Assembly: GCF_003432115.1 (NCBI RefSeq)
Contig: NZ_QWDC01000002.1
Coordinates: 1,454,878-1,518,877 of the forward strand
DNA: 64,000 nt
Source of the DNA: Mucilaginibacter conchicola
GTDB lineage: Bacteria; Bacteroidota; Bacteroidia; Sphingobacteriales; Sphingobacteriaceae
Direction: 5' to 3'
Shown: positions 23,106 through 32,244 of the stretch, piece by piece
How the letters are laid out: each line of letters starts with the position of its first letter
How positions within the stretch are numbered: position 1 is the first letter of the stretch
Notes under the pieces: generated by a model
The model's input: the letters and a program-made list of their open reading frames with translations, nothing else
Databases searched by the model: none
What the model was told of the DNA's origin: nothing
Program-made: the position numbers and the translations under genes

Positions 23106-24311
23106 ATGCTTAACACTATACCTGAAGCCATTGAGGCTATTAAAGCCGGCAAAACTATAATTGTTGTTGATGACGAGGATCGCGAGAACGAAGGTGACTT
23201 TTTAACCGCAGCACGCAATGCAACGCCCGAGACCATTAATTTTATGGTGAAATATGGCCGCGGGCTGGTTTGCGCCCCGATCACTAAAGACCGCGCCCGC
23301 GAACTTGACCTGGAGCCGATGGTGAGCAACAATACCACATCACACGAAACAAACTTTACTGTTTCTGTTGACCTGCTTGGCCATGGTTGCACAACCGGTA
23401 TCTCGGCATCAGACCGTTCAAAAACTACTATTGCCCTTATTGATCCGGCAACAAAGCCATCAGACCTTGGCCGCCCGGGGCACATTTTCCCGCTGATTGC
23501 TAAGGATGGTGGTGTACTGCGCCGCTCGGGCCATACCGAGGCTGCTATTGACCTTTCTGTTCTTGCCGGGTTTGAGCCGGCCGGCGTTATCTGCGAAATA
23601 ATGCGCGAAGATGGCGAAATGGCACGTTTACCTGAATTATTGGAACTTGCCAAAGAACACGACCTTAAAATAGTATCAATAAAAGATTTGATAGCCTACC
23701 GCTTAAACACCGAATCAATGGTGCGCAAAGAGGTATCTGTAAAGATGCCTACCGAGTGGGGCGATTTTGATATGGTGGCGTATACCCAAATTGATACCGG
23801 CGAAAATCACCTTGCTTTGATAAAAGGCGAATGGGAGCCTGGCGAGCCTATAATGGTGCGCGTACACAGCTCATGCGTTACCGGCGATATCTTTGGCTCG
23901 TGCCGTTGCGATTGTGGCCCTCAACTGCATAAAGCAATGGAGATGATAAGTAAAGAGGGCAAAGGCGTTATTGTTTACATGAACCAGGAAGGCCGCGGCA
24001 TTGGCCTTGTAAATAAGCTTAAAGCCTACCACCTGCAGGAAAATGGCCTGGACACCGTTGAAGCCAACATTAAACTTGGTTTTAAAATGGATCAGCGCGA
24101 TTACGGTATTGGTGCACAAATATTGCGCAGCCTGGGTATTTCAAAAATGCGTTTGCTTACTAATAACCCTAAAAAACGTGCAGGCCTTATTGGTTACGGA
24201 CTTGAAGTGATCGAGAACATCCCTATCGAAATAGCATCTAACCCGCATAACGAGGCTTACCTGCGTACTAAGCGCGATAAGATGGATCACGCTATAATGC
24301 GCGATCATTAA
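23106..24311 (+). CDS. ribBA: bifunctional 3,4-dihydroxy-2-butanone-4-phosphate synthase / GTP cyclohydrolase II
   Basis: The ATG at 23106 (401 residues) starts the family sequence '[16 protein letters not shown]'. Residues 1-200 are the DHBP synthase: '[11 protein letters not shown]' with its Mg-binding acids and 'GHTEAAIDL' with the catalytic His. Residues about 205-395 are GTP cyclohydrolase II, with zinc ligands in '[17 protein letters not shown]'. The enzyme feeds both branches of riboflavin synthesis, from ribulose 5-phosphate and GTP. No FMN riboswitch is visible upstream. The gene is complete and unremarkable. Confidence 0.95.
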   Translation: MLNTIPEAIEAIKAGKTIIVVDDEDRENEGDFLTAARNATPETINFMVKYGRGLVCAPITKDRARELDLEPMVSNNTTSHETNFTVSVDLLGHGCTTGISASDRSKTTIALIDPATKPSDLGRPGHIFPLIAKDGGVLRRSGHTEAAIDLSVLAGFEPAGVICEIMREDGEMARLPELLELAKEHDLKIVSIKDLIAYRLNTESMVRKEVSVKMPTEWGDFDMVAYTQIDTGENHLALIKGEWEPGEPIMVRVHSSCVTGDIFGSCRCDCGPQLHKAMEMISKEGKGVIVYMNQEGRGIGLVNKLKAYHLQENGLDTVEANIKLGFKMDQRDYGIGAQILRSLGISKMRLLTNNPKKRAGLIGYGLEVIENIPIEIASNPHNEAYLRTKRDKMDHAIMRDH

Positions 24312-24392
24312 TTACCTGTCGAAGAAGTTCTTATCAGGATAAAATATGATTTCCGTTCATCTTAGCTAAGTTAAGAGCGGGATGATAAAAAG

Positions 24393-24431
24393 AATGGCTT
24401 TAGCAAAGTTTAATACTTTCCTAAAGCCATT
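24393..24431. terminator. inverted repeat between ribBA and tamB
   Basis: AATGGCTTTAG (24393-24403) and CTAAAGCCATT (24421-24431) form an 11-bp perfect stem with a 17-base loop between convergent genes. T-tracts are short, so it is a plausible but not strong terminator. Confidence 0.5.
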
Positions 24432-24468
24432 TATGTGTTTGCCGGGTTCTGTTTAAAAACCTTGCTAA

Positions 24469-27400
24469 TTAATCTTCGCTATCCTCGCCATCATCATTGT
24501 TGTTATCGTCTGATGGCTTGCTTGGTGTTGGGCTTGTAGTGGTAGTTGATGGTACCGGGGCCGGGTTAACCGGTTGCTGGTTGCGGCGGCTTTGCCTGAA
24601 TATGTTACGGAAGAACTCCCCGAAAGTATCAAAATCCCTCTGGTAAATTAAACCAACACCGTTTACATACTGTGGTAGCAACTGATCGTTGATGGTATTC
24701 AGCGTAGTGTTGTTGAGCGCGCGGTACGAGTATTTACCACGTAGGTTACCATCCTTACGTATCAGGTATTGTATCTCAAAGTCTTTGGTCAACTGTCGGA
24801 AATCGGTATTAAAGAAGCTTTGGCGGGTGTTAAACAAGTCGTTTGAGCCCGATGTAGAGTACAAGTTACCATTCAGCAATAACCTGTCATTCCACAACCT
24901 GAAGGTGGCACTCGCGTCAGTAAATGAGCGTATGTTCAAGTCAAAGTTTTTGATGTTTGACTGTGATATAAAGCTGTTAAGTTTATTAAAGGCAAACTCG
25001 CTTACAGCCTGTTGGGCTGTACCAAACACCTGGTCGCTTAGGTTACTACCCGTGCCCGATGCAAAACTGCGGCGTACAATAACACTAAGCGCCTGCTGGC
25101 TGCGGTTAGCATTATCAGACAGGTAAGTAGCTAAATCGTCTTTTATAGATGGGTCTACCGGGAAGGTAAAGTCAAAATCAATGCTCGGTTGCAACAGTGT
25201 TTTGGTCAATATCAGCTCGGCTTGTACTAAAACCTGCTTGTTACCGTATGGCGGCTGAAAGCCCGCTGCAGAGTACAAAGGCCCAATAGCCGTACGCACC
25301 TCATATATGGCCCGTAAGTTTATCTCGGCATTTGATGGGTTACCGGTCCAGTGAATGGTACCGCCCTGGTTAACTGTAAAGTTTTTGCTGATGAAATCCT
25401 TAGCCGTAAACTCAAACTTACCCGTTGTGATAAGGAAATCGCCAAACATCTCAAAGTCGCCAAGGCTATTGATGTTCAGCTTTAAGTTACGTGCCTGCCC
25501 CGAGCCTTCTAATACGCCGTAATCCGTTGAAATTCGCACCACGGTACTCTCATCTACTGTAAGGTCAAAGTTCAGTGTAACGCCATTAAAAGGGTTAGAT
25601 TTTGGTCCCGACTTCTGCAGCGTGTCAGCATGGTTTACGTAGCGGATAAAATCGTACTCGCTGGCCGTCATCGAGGTGTTCAATGGGATGTTGAATATTG
25701 TGCCCGCCTCAGTACTGGCCTTGATATCTATCTGCATATTATCAACCGGCCCCGTAAATTTGAATGTGCCGGTACCATAGGCGGTTCCGTAATAAAGGTG
25801 ATTATCCTTAAAGGTGGTGTTAAGGGCCTGCAGATTGGTTGCTTCTAAAGTAACATCAAGCGTTGGGTTTGATATGTTATTCAAATCCACCTTGCCATTT
25901 ACCTCGCCTTTGCCGCCGCGGCTATCCTTCAGTACCATTTTATCAATGGTGATCAAACTATTGGTTACCGATACTTTATCGCTGATAGTGTATGGCGTTT
26001 TAAGGTAATTAACCGTAAGGCCGGTGTTGTTAAGTGTTATATCACCATTAAGTTGTGGCTTTGATGGCGGGCCGGTCATCTTCACATCGGCAGAGAGCGA
26101 ACCCTTGATGTCTGATACGAGGTTCTTAATAAACGGCTCAAAAATAATGGCCTCGGTATGGTCCATCTTAATATCAAAATCAAGCGCATCTTCTGCCCCT
26201 TTCTGGCCTATCAGGTAAGCGCCATCCACGTTCATGGTTTCTTTACCATTATTGGTAATGTTCACCTTCACGTTGGCGCGGCTGTTCTCATTATCAAGAT
26301 CAGAGTTGATCTTTACATCGCCCACCAAAGTTTTGTTCATGGTAAGCGAATCTATCCCCAGTTTGGCATCCACGCCCGGTTGCTTGGTAAGGCCGCTCAG
26401 CATTACATCACCGTTTAAGGCCCCTTTCAGCATCACGCCCGATGGTTTGGTGAGCTGGTTAAGCGTGGCCATGCTAAACTGTTCAAAGGTCACCTTCAGC
26501 TTGTCAGCAGGGTTATCAGAGATGAAGCCATTAATGAGTACCTTCTGGTTCCCGTTTGATAGCTCAAAGTTCTCCACCTTGGTTTTGCCATCAAGCAAGC
26601 GTATGCGTACCTGTTCCTCAATTTTCCAGTTCTGGTGCTCCAGTATAACATCAGATGGCAGCAGGCTCAGTTTGGCCGTTGTATCACGCCCAAAGGCTAC
26701 CAAGCCGTAAAGGTCTAACTGGTTAATGGCGTTTTTATCAGATAACTTAACGTTGAAGTTAAGGCTATCTTTTTTGAGGAAGTTGGTAACCGTAATGTTT
26801 TTGATGTACAAGCTATCCGTCAAATCCACCCGGTTCAACGAAAGGTTGAGGCCCAGGAAATCATCGGTAGTGCTCTCATCAATAATAAAATCATGGAAAA
26901 CTATTTTGCCCAGTTTTATGGTTTTGATGTACCCGTTAAGCGTTGCCGTTTTATCGTTAGAGTTGAACTTCCCTACAAACGTGCCCTGGTCCGGTATCTG
27001 CAGGTTAGGCATAAACATGGCCGTAACCGGTTCCATGTTTTTAAGTGTGAGGTTAAAATCAAAGTTCTGCGGCTTGGGCGGCACTATATCCGTTTTTAAT
27101 GATGGGATATATTTTTTGGCGATAGTTTTATAATATGACGGAAGCGTGGCCAGGTCATAGCTACCTTTAATACTGCCATCGGCAATGTCAGATTTTAACG
27201 AAATCACCCTTTCATCACCCTTGCCTTTTGCCGATAGGTTTAGCGTATCAACCACATAGCTGTTTCGCGGATCATTCACCCGTATTTTGGTAAGCAGGAT
27301 GCTACCATCCAGATTATCCAGGTTATTGCCCGAGAAATCGGTATTCAGTTGCGTAGTGAATGTGATGGTATCTTTCAGCAGCTTTAGCTGGTGCAGACGC

Positions 27401-28959
27401 GCATTGGTGATGTTCCCTGCAATATTGTAAACCGGCAGTTTAGGGTTAAGGTTGATGTTGCCTGTAAGGTTAAACTTAATGTTACGGTCATTAATAGCTA
27501 CACGGCCGTTAGCCACTTTTTTTATAAAAGTGCCGCTGGTTACCAGGTTGGTATAGCTGTAACCTTTAAACTGTACATAAGCCACTTTGGCGTCTCCGCG
27601 GATGTTGAGATTTTTTATCTCGTCGCCACTACCGGCTATGTTGCCGGTAAATGATGTGCGGCCCAGGTCATTATTATCTATTAAAGCACCCGCATCAAAA
27701 TTACTGGCCGTTAGTTTACCACTGTAGCTTGGTATACCGGCTTTGTTTATCTTGAGGTTAATGTCAGGATCTAAGCGGCCAAGCTTGGTTTTAAACGTGC
27801 CAAAGGCCACAAAATCATTCTGCAAACCGGTAAACCTGCCCGTAAAGTTCACGTTGCCAAACTTGCCCACAATATCCGGCACCTTTGCCGTTGGCTTGCC
27901 GGTAAAATGGCTGTACAGGTAATCGAGGTCTTTTTTGTTGGTGGCTATCTGATCGAAACGTAGTTGCAGGAAGGTGTTGTCCCAATCCGGCAATCCCGTA
28001 AGGTGAAAATCGCCTTTGATGAAGGTAGCCTGCGCGGCGGTAATGGTTAAACCCGTAGCCCGCAGGTTATTCACCAACCCACGGATGCGGCCATCCAGGC
28101 CCAACTCAAATGTGGTTTTAACACGCGTAAGTGCATCCGTAAAATAGCTGATATCTTTTGATGACAGATGCGAGGTATGGAACTCTGCATCCATGTTCAC
28201 CTTGTTCTCAAAATCGTCAAGGTCATCAAACGATTTAAACCTCATGCGGAAGTAGTTCTTCACGTTTGAGTTAGCCGTTTGGATGTGCAGGTTTTGCAGC
28301 AACACCTGGTTGGTATCTATCGTAGCATTAGAGTTGAAATTTTTGAGATAAAAGCCGCTTTTTTCCTTCAAAGTCATGCCGGCAACACGTGCTTTAAACA
28401 GGTGGTTCACCAGGTCCATATTGTACACCGTGGTGGTAAAATGGCTTACATCAATATCATTGAAATTAACACCCTTTACAAAATCGTTACGCAGGTAGTT
28501 TTTGTACCTGAAATGGAAGTTGTAGATGCTGATCTTCTCAAAGTTGAGCGTCCAGGGCTGGCTCTTGGTTTTGGTGGTATCGCCGGAACTGAAATAATCT
28601 ATAACGAATTTGAGGTTGGTGGTGCTGTCTTTTAACTTCTTCAGATAAAAAGCGCCGTTATCCAACTGGATAGATTTAAAATCTAATTTCTTTTTCTTGA
28701 TGCTGTTGAAGATGGAGAAGCCGCTCAGCTCAACAGAAAGCTTTGGCGTGCTCAGCAAAGTATCCTGTTGCTTATCCAGTATGTAAAGGCCCTCTAACAC
28801 TACCGATGAGAACGGTTTTATGTACAGGCTCTTGATATCAACCTTGGTATTAAGCTCTTTAGACAGGTATTTGGTAGCTTTTTTTGCCGCCCAGGTTTGC
28901 ACAGGCTTATACTGAAACGAGATGAGCACGATGCTTACCAGCAGCAGTATTACCAGCAC
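24469..28959 (-). CDS. TamB-like translocation and assembly module protein (DUF490)
   Basis: A 1496-residue protein. A hydrophobic N-terminal segment ('LVILLLVSIVLISFQY') anchors it in the inner membrane. A long repetitive beta-rich AsmA/TamB-like body follows, with repeated 'GxVxLxG'-type strands. The TamB/DUF490 domain is at about 1030-1450 (with 'FTAKDFISKNFTVNQGGTIHWTG' and 'LYSAAGFQPPYGNKQVLVQAELIL'). A proline/threonine-rich, then acidic tail ends the chain. The family bridges inner and outer membranes and transports phospholipids or helps insert outer-membrane proteins. The length is usual for Bacteroidota. Confidence 0.93.
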   Translation of the reverse strand: MLVILLLVSIVLISFQYKPVQTWAAKKATKYLSKELNTKVDIKSLYIKPFSSVVLEGLYILDKQQDTLLSTPKLSVELSGFSIFNSIKKKKLDFKSIQLDNGAFYLKKLKDSTTNLKFVIDYFSSGDTTKTKSQPWTLNFEKISIYNFHFRYKNYLRNDFVKGVNFNDIDVSHFTTTVYNMDLVNHLFKARVAGMTLKEKSGFYLKNFNSNATIDTNQVLLQNLHIQTANSNVKNYFRMRFKSFDDLDDFENKVNMDAEFHTSHLSSKDISYFTDALTRVKTTFELGLDGRIRGLVNNLRATGLTITAAQATFIKGDFHLTGLPDWDNTFLQLRFDQIATNKKDLDYLYSHFTGKPTAKVPDIVGKFGNVNFTGRFTGLQNDFVAFGTFKTKLGRLDPDINLKINKAGIPSYSGKLTASNFDAGALIDNNDLGRTSFTGNIAGSGDEIKNLNIRGDAKVAYVQFKGYSYTNLVTSGTFIKKVANGRVAINDRNIKFNLTGNINLNPKLPVYNIAGNITNARLHQLKLLKDTITFTTQLNTDFSGNNLDNLDGSILLTKIRVNDPRNSYVVDTLNLSAKGKGDERVISLKSDIADGSIKGSYDLATLPSYYKTIAKKYIPSLKTDIVPPKPQNFDFNLTLKNMEPVTAMFMPNLQIPDQGTFVGKFNSNDKTATLNGYIKTIKLGKIVFHDFIIDESTTDDFLGLNLSLNRVDLTDSLYIKNITVTNFLKKDSLNFNVKLSDKNAINQLDLYGLVAFGRDTTAKLSLLPSDVILEHQNWKIEEQVRIRLLDGKTKVENFELSNGNQKVLINGFISDNPADKLKVTFEQFSMATLNQLTKPSGVMLKGALNGDVMLSGLTKQPGVDAKLGIDSLTMNKTLVGDVKINSDLDNENSRANVKVNITNNGKETMNVDGAYLIGQKGAEDALDFDIKMDHTEAIIFEPFIKNLVSDIKGSLSADVKMTGPPSKPQLNGDITLNNTGLTVNYLKTPYTISDKVSVTNSLITIDKMVLKDSRGGKGEVNGKVDLNNISNPTLDVTLEATNLQALNTTFKDNHLYYGTAYGTGTFKFTGPVDNMQIDIKASTEAGTIFNIPLNTSMTASEYDFIRYVNHADTLQKSGPKSNPFNGVTLNFDLTVDESTVVRISTDYGVLEGSGQARNLKLNINSLGDFEMFGDFLITTGKFEFTAKDFISKNFTVNQGGTIHWTGNPSNAEINLRAIYEVRTAIGPLYSAAGFQPPYGNKQVLVQAELILTKTLLQPSIDFDFTFPVDPSIKDDLATYLSDNANRSQQALSVIVRRSFASGTGSNLSDQVFGTAQQAVSEFAFNKLNSFISQSNIKNFDLNIRSFTDASATFRLWNDRLLLNGNLYSTSGSNDLFNTRQSFFNTDFRQLTKDFEIQYLIRKDGNLRGKYSYRALNNTTLNTINDQLLPQYVNGVGLIYQRDFDTFGEFFRNIFRQSRRNQQPVNPAPVPSTTTTSPTPSKPSDDNNNDDGEDSED

Positions 28960-29160
28960 GATGCCTAACGCTATTTTGAGTACTTTTTTAATAACTTTGC
29001 AGTTTAAATAATATCCTGAATTATTGAATTATCGATTGACTGAATAACGTATATCGCTATACATAGTTTAAGTTTGAAAGTTTTAAATAATCAATAATTC
29101 AAAATTCAGTAATTCAATAAATAGAATTTATAATCTATGTCGAAAACTGAACGTCGATAC

Positions 29161-29188
29161 TTTTGACTTTCAACTTTTGACTTTCAAC
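29161..29188. repeat. 14-bp tandem direct repeat upstream of tsaD
   Basis: TTTTGACTTTCAAC occurs twice without a spacer (29161-29174 and 29175-29188), ending 10 bases before the GTG start of tsaD. The surrounding 28.98-29.19 kb gap is AT-rich and holds an imperfect inverted repeat of 'TGAATTATTGAATTAT' type. Confidence 0.6.
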
Positions 29189-29198
29189 TTTATAACAC

Positions 29199-30200
29199 GT
29201 GCCTGCAATATTAGCTATAGAATCTTCGTGCGATGAAACCTCGGCTTCTGTTTGTGTTGACGGTGCAATACTAAGTAATGTTATTGCAAATCAGACCATT
29301 CATGAAGCTTACGGTGGTGTTGTCCCCGAGCTTGCCTCGAGGGTGCATCAGCAAAACATTGTTCCTGCGGTGCAGCAAGCATTATTAAACGCAAAAGTAA
29401 GCAAAAATGATATTGATGCGGTAGCTTTTACGCGCGGCCCCGGCCTTTTAGGTTCATTATTGGTAGGCGTATCATTTGCAAAGGCTTTTGCTTTGGCTAA
29501 ACAGATACCACTTATTGAGGTCAACCACATGCAGGCGCATATCCTGGCGCATTTTATTGCCGAGAAGAAACCATCGTTCCCTTTCATTTGCTTAACCGTA
29601 TCGGGCGGCCATACCCAGATAGTTTTGGTAAAGGACTATTTTGATATGGAAGTGATAGGCCAAACGCTTGATGATGCGGCCGGCGAAGCGATGGATAAAA
29701 CCAGCAAGATACTGGGCCTGCCTTATCCCGGCGGACCGCTTATTGACAAGAACGCCCGCAACGGTAACCCCGATGCGTATAAATTTCCAGAGCCGCAGAT
29801 ACCGGGCTTTGATTTCAGCTTTAGCGGATTGAAAACTTCTATCCTGTATTTCATAAGGGATAATGTAGCCGCTAACCCGAACTTCATCCAGGAGAACATG
29901 AATGATATCTGTGCCTCGGTAGAGAAACGTATTGCCACCATCCTGATAAACAAGCTGAAAAAAGCAGCCGACGAACACGGGATAAAGGACGTAGCTTTGG
30001 CGGGTGGGGTATCTGCCAATACCGGCCTGCGCAACCTGCTTACTGAAACGGGCGAAAAGAACGGCTGGAATGTTTTTATCCCCAAGTTTGAATACTGTAC
30101 AGATAACGCGGCAATGATTGCCATTGCAGGTTACCACAAATATTTAAAAGGCGAATTTATTGGGCAAGATGTTGCCCCGCTGGCAAGGATGCCATTTTAA
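29199..30200 (+). CDS. tsaD: tRNA N6-adenosine threonylcarbamoyltransferase TsaD
   Basis: A 333-residue protein opening 'ILAIESSCDETSASVCVDG', the family's signature phosphate-binding segment. The metal-binding 'HMQAH' (about 110-114) and 'SGGHTQIVLV', 'GLPYPGGP' and 'GGVSANTGLR' follow. TsaD transfers the threonylcarbamoyl group to adenosine 37 of tRNAs reading ANN codons, with TsaB, TsaE and TsaC. The start is GTG 29199, close behind a tandem repeat. All motifs are intact. Confidence 0.97.
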   Translation: MPAILAIESSCDETSASVCVDGAILSNVIANQTIHEAYGGVVPELASRVHQQNIVPAVQQALLNAKVSKNDIDAVAFTRGPGLLGSLLVGVSFAKAFALAKQIPLIEVNHMQAHILAHFIAEKKPSFPFICLTVSGGHTQIVLVKDYFDMEVIGQTLDDAAGEAMDKTSKILGLPYPGGPLIDKNARNGNPDAYKFPEPQIPGFDFSFSGLKTSILYFIRDNVAANPNFIQENMNDICASVEKRIATILINKLKKAADEHGIKDVALAGGVSANTGLRNLLTETGEKNGWNVFIPKFEYCTDNAAMIAIAGYHKYLKGEFIGQDVAPLARMPF

Positions 30201-30300
30201 TGAGTGAATTATTGAATGAGTGATTTAGTGAATGAATTTACACACCGCTCATCAATAAATTGCTCTATTCACTAATTCAATAACTCACTCATTCACTAAT
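30201..30300. repeat. inverted repeat of the GAGTGAATT/AATTCACTC family
   Basis: The 104-base gap after tsaD carries two arms built of 'TGAATGAGTGATTTAGTGAATG' type sequence and its complement ('ACTCATTCACTAATT'). A related arm pair follows greA (39851-39911). Confidence 0.6.
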
Positions 30301-30304
30301 TGTA

Positions 30305-30475
30305 ATGAACATTCCTTCTCTTATTTTCTGGATAATATTTGTAGTGCCGCTGGTGGCTTTTTTGGTATGGGTAATGCGCCAGGATAAACGCAGAGGTAAA
30401 ACCGGCCTTGTAGTTCTGATAGTTACCGTTGTGGTTTGTATCGCTTACATGTACTGGAAAACCGGCGGTAAGTAA
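30305..30475 (+). CDS. 56-aa small membrane protein
   Basis: Two strongly hydrophobic stretches ('LIFWIIFVVPLVAFLVWVM' and 'GLVVLIVTVVVCIAYMYW') flank a basic loop 'RQDKRRGKTG', so a two-helix membrane protein is predicted. It begins ATG and ends TAA in intergenic DNA after tsaD. It is too short to assign, but the composition is far from random. I judge it a real small gene. Confidence 0.55.
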   Translation: MNIPSLIFWIIFVVPLVAFLVWVMRQDKRRGKTGLVVLIVTVVVCIAYMYWKTGGK

Positions 30476-30478
30476 GAA

Positions 30479-30557
30479 TCTCTCCCCAAACCCCCACTCC
30501 GAAGGAGAGGGACTTAAGCTGCTTTTTTGAAGTCTCCCCGCCAGCTGGCGGGGGAGA
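30479..30557. repeat. palindromic intergenic repeat with CCGCCAGCTGGCGG core
   Basis: The outer arms AATCTCTCCCC and GGGGGAGATT enclose 'CCCACTCCGAAGGAGAGGG' and the inner palindrome CCCCGCCAGCTGGCGGGG (30536-30553). The same core appears in the tRNA pseudogene at about 20.9 kb. Confidence 0.65.
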
Positions 30558-30743
30558 TTATTCACGATATTATTGTTATGGGTGTTCACGAATGCTCCGC
30601 AATTTAGAGGAGGCTTCTTCGCTGTTGCTCAAAATGACAGCTATTTATCACTGACAAAATCTCGTCAGTCTCATGTGTCTGATTATTAGTTATTTGAAAA
30701 CTGCTGATTAAATATTGTCAGTCGGATGTTGTTGATAATCAGG

Positions 30744-30786
30744 TGTTCACCAATGTTCACGATGTTCATGCGCGTGAACGTGAACA
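30744..30786. promoter_or_regulatory. array of TGTTCA half-sites
   Basis: TGTTCA occurs at 30744, 30754 and 30763 and its complement at 30775 (TGAACG) and 30781 (TGAACA), at about 10-base spacing, with a nested palindrome GTTCATGCGCGTGAAC in the middle. This looks like a regulator-binding array in the 505-base gap, but no promoter can be assigned with confidence. The rest of the gap holds nothing recognised. Confidence 0.4.
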
Positions 30787-30980
30787 CTTGCAGTTATTTC
30801 ACGAAACATTCCTCTGGAATGTAATTGACATCACTAAATTGAGCTACCCACGAGTTGTTCCGCCTGAACAAGCCCTGCAGCGTCATCTCGTAGGGATGTT
30901 TTGTCGGTAGAGTTAGAGCCGTTGCTTATTTCGTTCCGTAGGAACGTTTTGTGTTAATAAATTCTGCAAGACTTTAAGCG

Positions 30981-32165
30981 CTATATCTTCAGCCTCACGT
31001 TTATTTTCTGCAGCAATCCCGTTAGCCATACGATCACGAAGGAGAATATTAAACAACGTATCAGCCCACCCGTGCCCTGATCCAAGTATTCCGGGTAGCC
31101 GAGGTCTGTCATCTGATAGATAGGGTAGAAGAGGTAAGGTAGCAGGTAAGCCGTAAAAGTGCTGGTACCCGCCGGTTCAATGATCTTAAACCAATGGTAC
31201 TTGTGCCTAAAATCTACAATGTAGATAAAGATGGCATACACCACCAAGCTTATCCCCGTACATATCAAAACCCATGAAGGGGTATCGCGGGCTTTGGAGA
31301 TACCGCCGCTAAAGTAACGTACAATAAAGCCGAGGTTGAATAAGATGATAGCCATCATGATCATGGCGGCCCAAAGCATTTTTATCTCGTTGTTTTTGCT
31401 GAGGCGCATATACAACACCGATACAAACACCCCGGCCATAGTAAAGGCTTGCATGGCGCCATTACCGGCTATCCACATATATTTTTGCAGTCCGCTTAAA
31501 AAATCGAGCATCCCAAAGTGGAAATCGATATTAAAGAACATGAAGAACAGCCAGGCTGCCGCCTGTATCCACAGGTAGCCGTTGCTATAATAGTAAATAA
31601 GCCCGCATACCAGGTATGACCAGCCTATGAGCCCCAGAATACCCCACCACGTAAGGTGCAGCCATGGGTGGGCGGGATCGGTACTGCGGTAAACGATACA
31701 CATGGCAATTAACAGCGCCCAGCCAAATCCCTGGAAAATGTAGCGCCGCAACTTTGAGGTATTCTTTTGGTAATCTAAAAAGATGAAAAAGAAACTGAAC
31801 GTGGCTAAACTATCCCAAACCGGCTTGGGTAAAAGGGTTGCAGTTTCATTGTAGGTTTCGCTGTTGGCATGAAAAAAGCCGATAAATATCAGCGCCAGCG
31901 AACGGGTAATGATCCGCGAAGGCACATGCGCTTCTGAATTATGCAGCCGTTTGGCGAAGGCATACGGGATCGATAGCCCTACAATAAAGAGGAAGGCAGG
32001 AAAGATGGTGTCGGCAAGTCCTAAAGCGTCGTCGCTTATTGCAGCATGTTTAAGCCATTCTGGGGTATTGGGCACGCCGTCAAGATCATTCACAAAGATC
32101 ATCAGGAACATGGTAACCGCACGAAACGCATCAATAGACCTGATGCGGTTTATTAAATTACTCAT
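30981..32165 (-). CDS. DUF5009 / HGSNAT-like acyltransferase-type membrane protein
   Basis: A 394-residue protein with about ten transmembrane segments. 'RIRSIDAFRAVTMFLMIFVND' and 'TIFPAFLFIVGLSIPYAFAKR' at the N-terminus are the signature of the DUF5009/heparan-alpha-glucosaminide N-acetyltransferase-like group, whose members are thought to acylate sugars across the membrane. It probably modifies surface or scavenged glycans; the substrate is unknown. It is convergent with upstream intergenic repeats and adjacent to pdxA. Confidence 0.85.
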   Translation of the reverse strand: MSNLINRIRSIDAFRAVTMFLMIFVNDLDGVPNTPEWLKHAAISDDALGLADTIFPAFLFIVGLSIPYAFAKRLHNSEAHVPSRIITRSLALIFIGFFHANSETYNETATLLPKPVWDSLATFSFFFIFLDYQKNTSKLRRYIFQGFGWALLIAMCIVYRSTDPAHPWLHLTWWGILGLIGWSYLVCGLIYYYSNGYLWIQAAAWLFFMFFNIDFHFGMLDFLSGLQKYMWIAGNGAMQAFTMAGVFVSVLYMRLSKNNEIKMLWAAMIMMAIILFNLGFIVRYFSGGISKARDTPSWVLICTGISLVVYAIFIYIVDFRHKYHWFKIIEPAGTSTFTAYLLPYLFYPIYQMTDLGYPEYLDQGTGGLIRCLIFSFVIVWLTGLLQKINVRLKI

Positions 32166-32244
32166 TAAACAGGCAAATGTATTTCAGAGATATTTGTTTT
32201 AAATAAACGGTAACAAATTTAAAACAGTATCTGCTTAGGTACTA

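Noticed and set aside
24689-28635. Plus-strand open frames opposite tamB
   Set aside because: They are antisense shadows of a long gene with consistent TamB-like protein sequence on the minus strand.
30296-30589. Minus-strand frame over the small membrane protein and repeat
   Set aside because: It is a shadow with repeat-derived sequence, and the plus-strand 56-aa frame has the more protein-like membrane composition.
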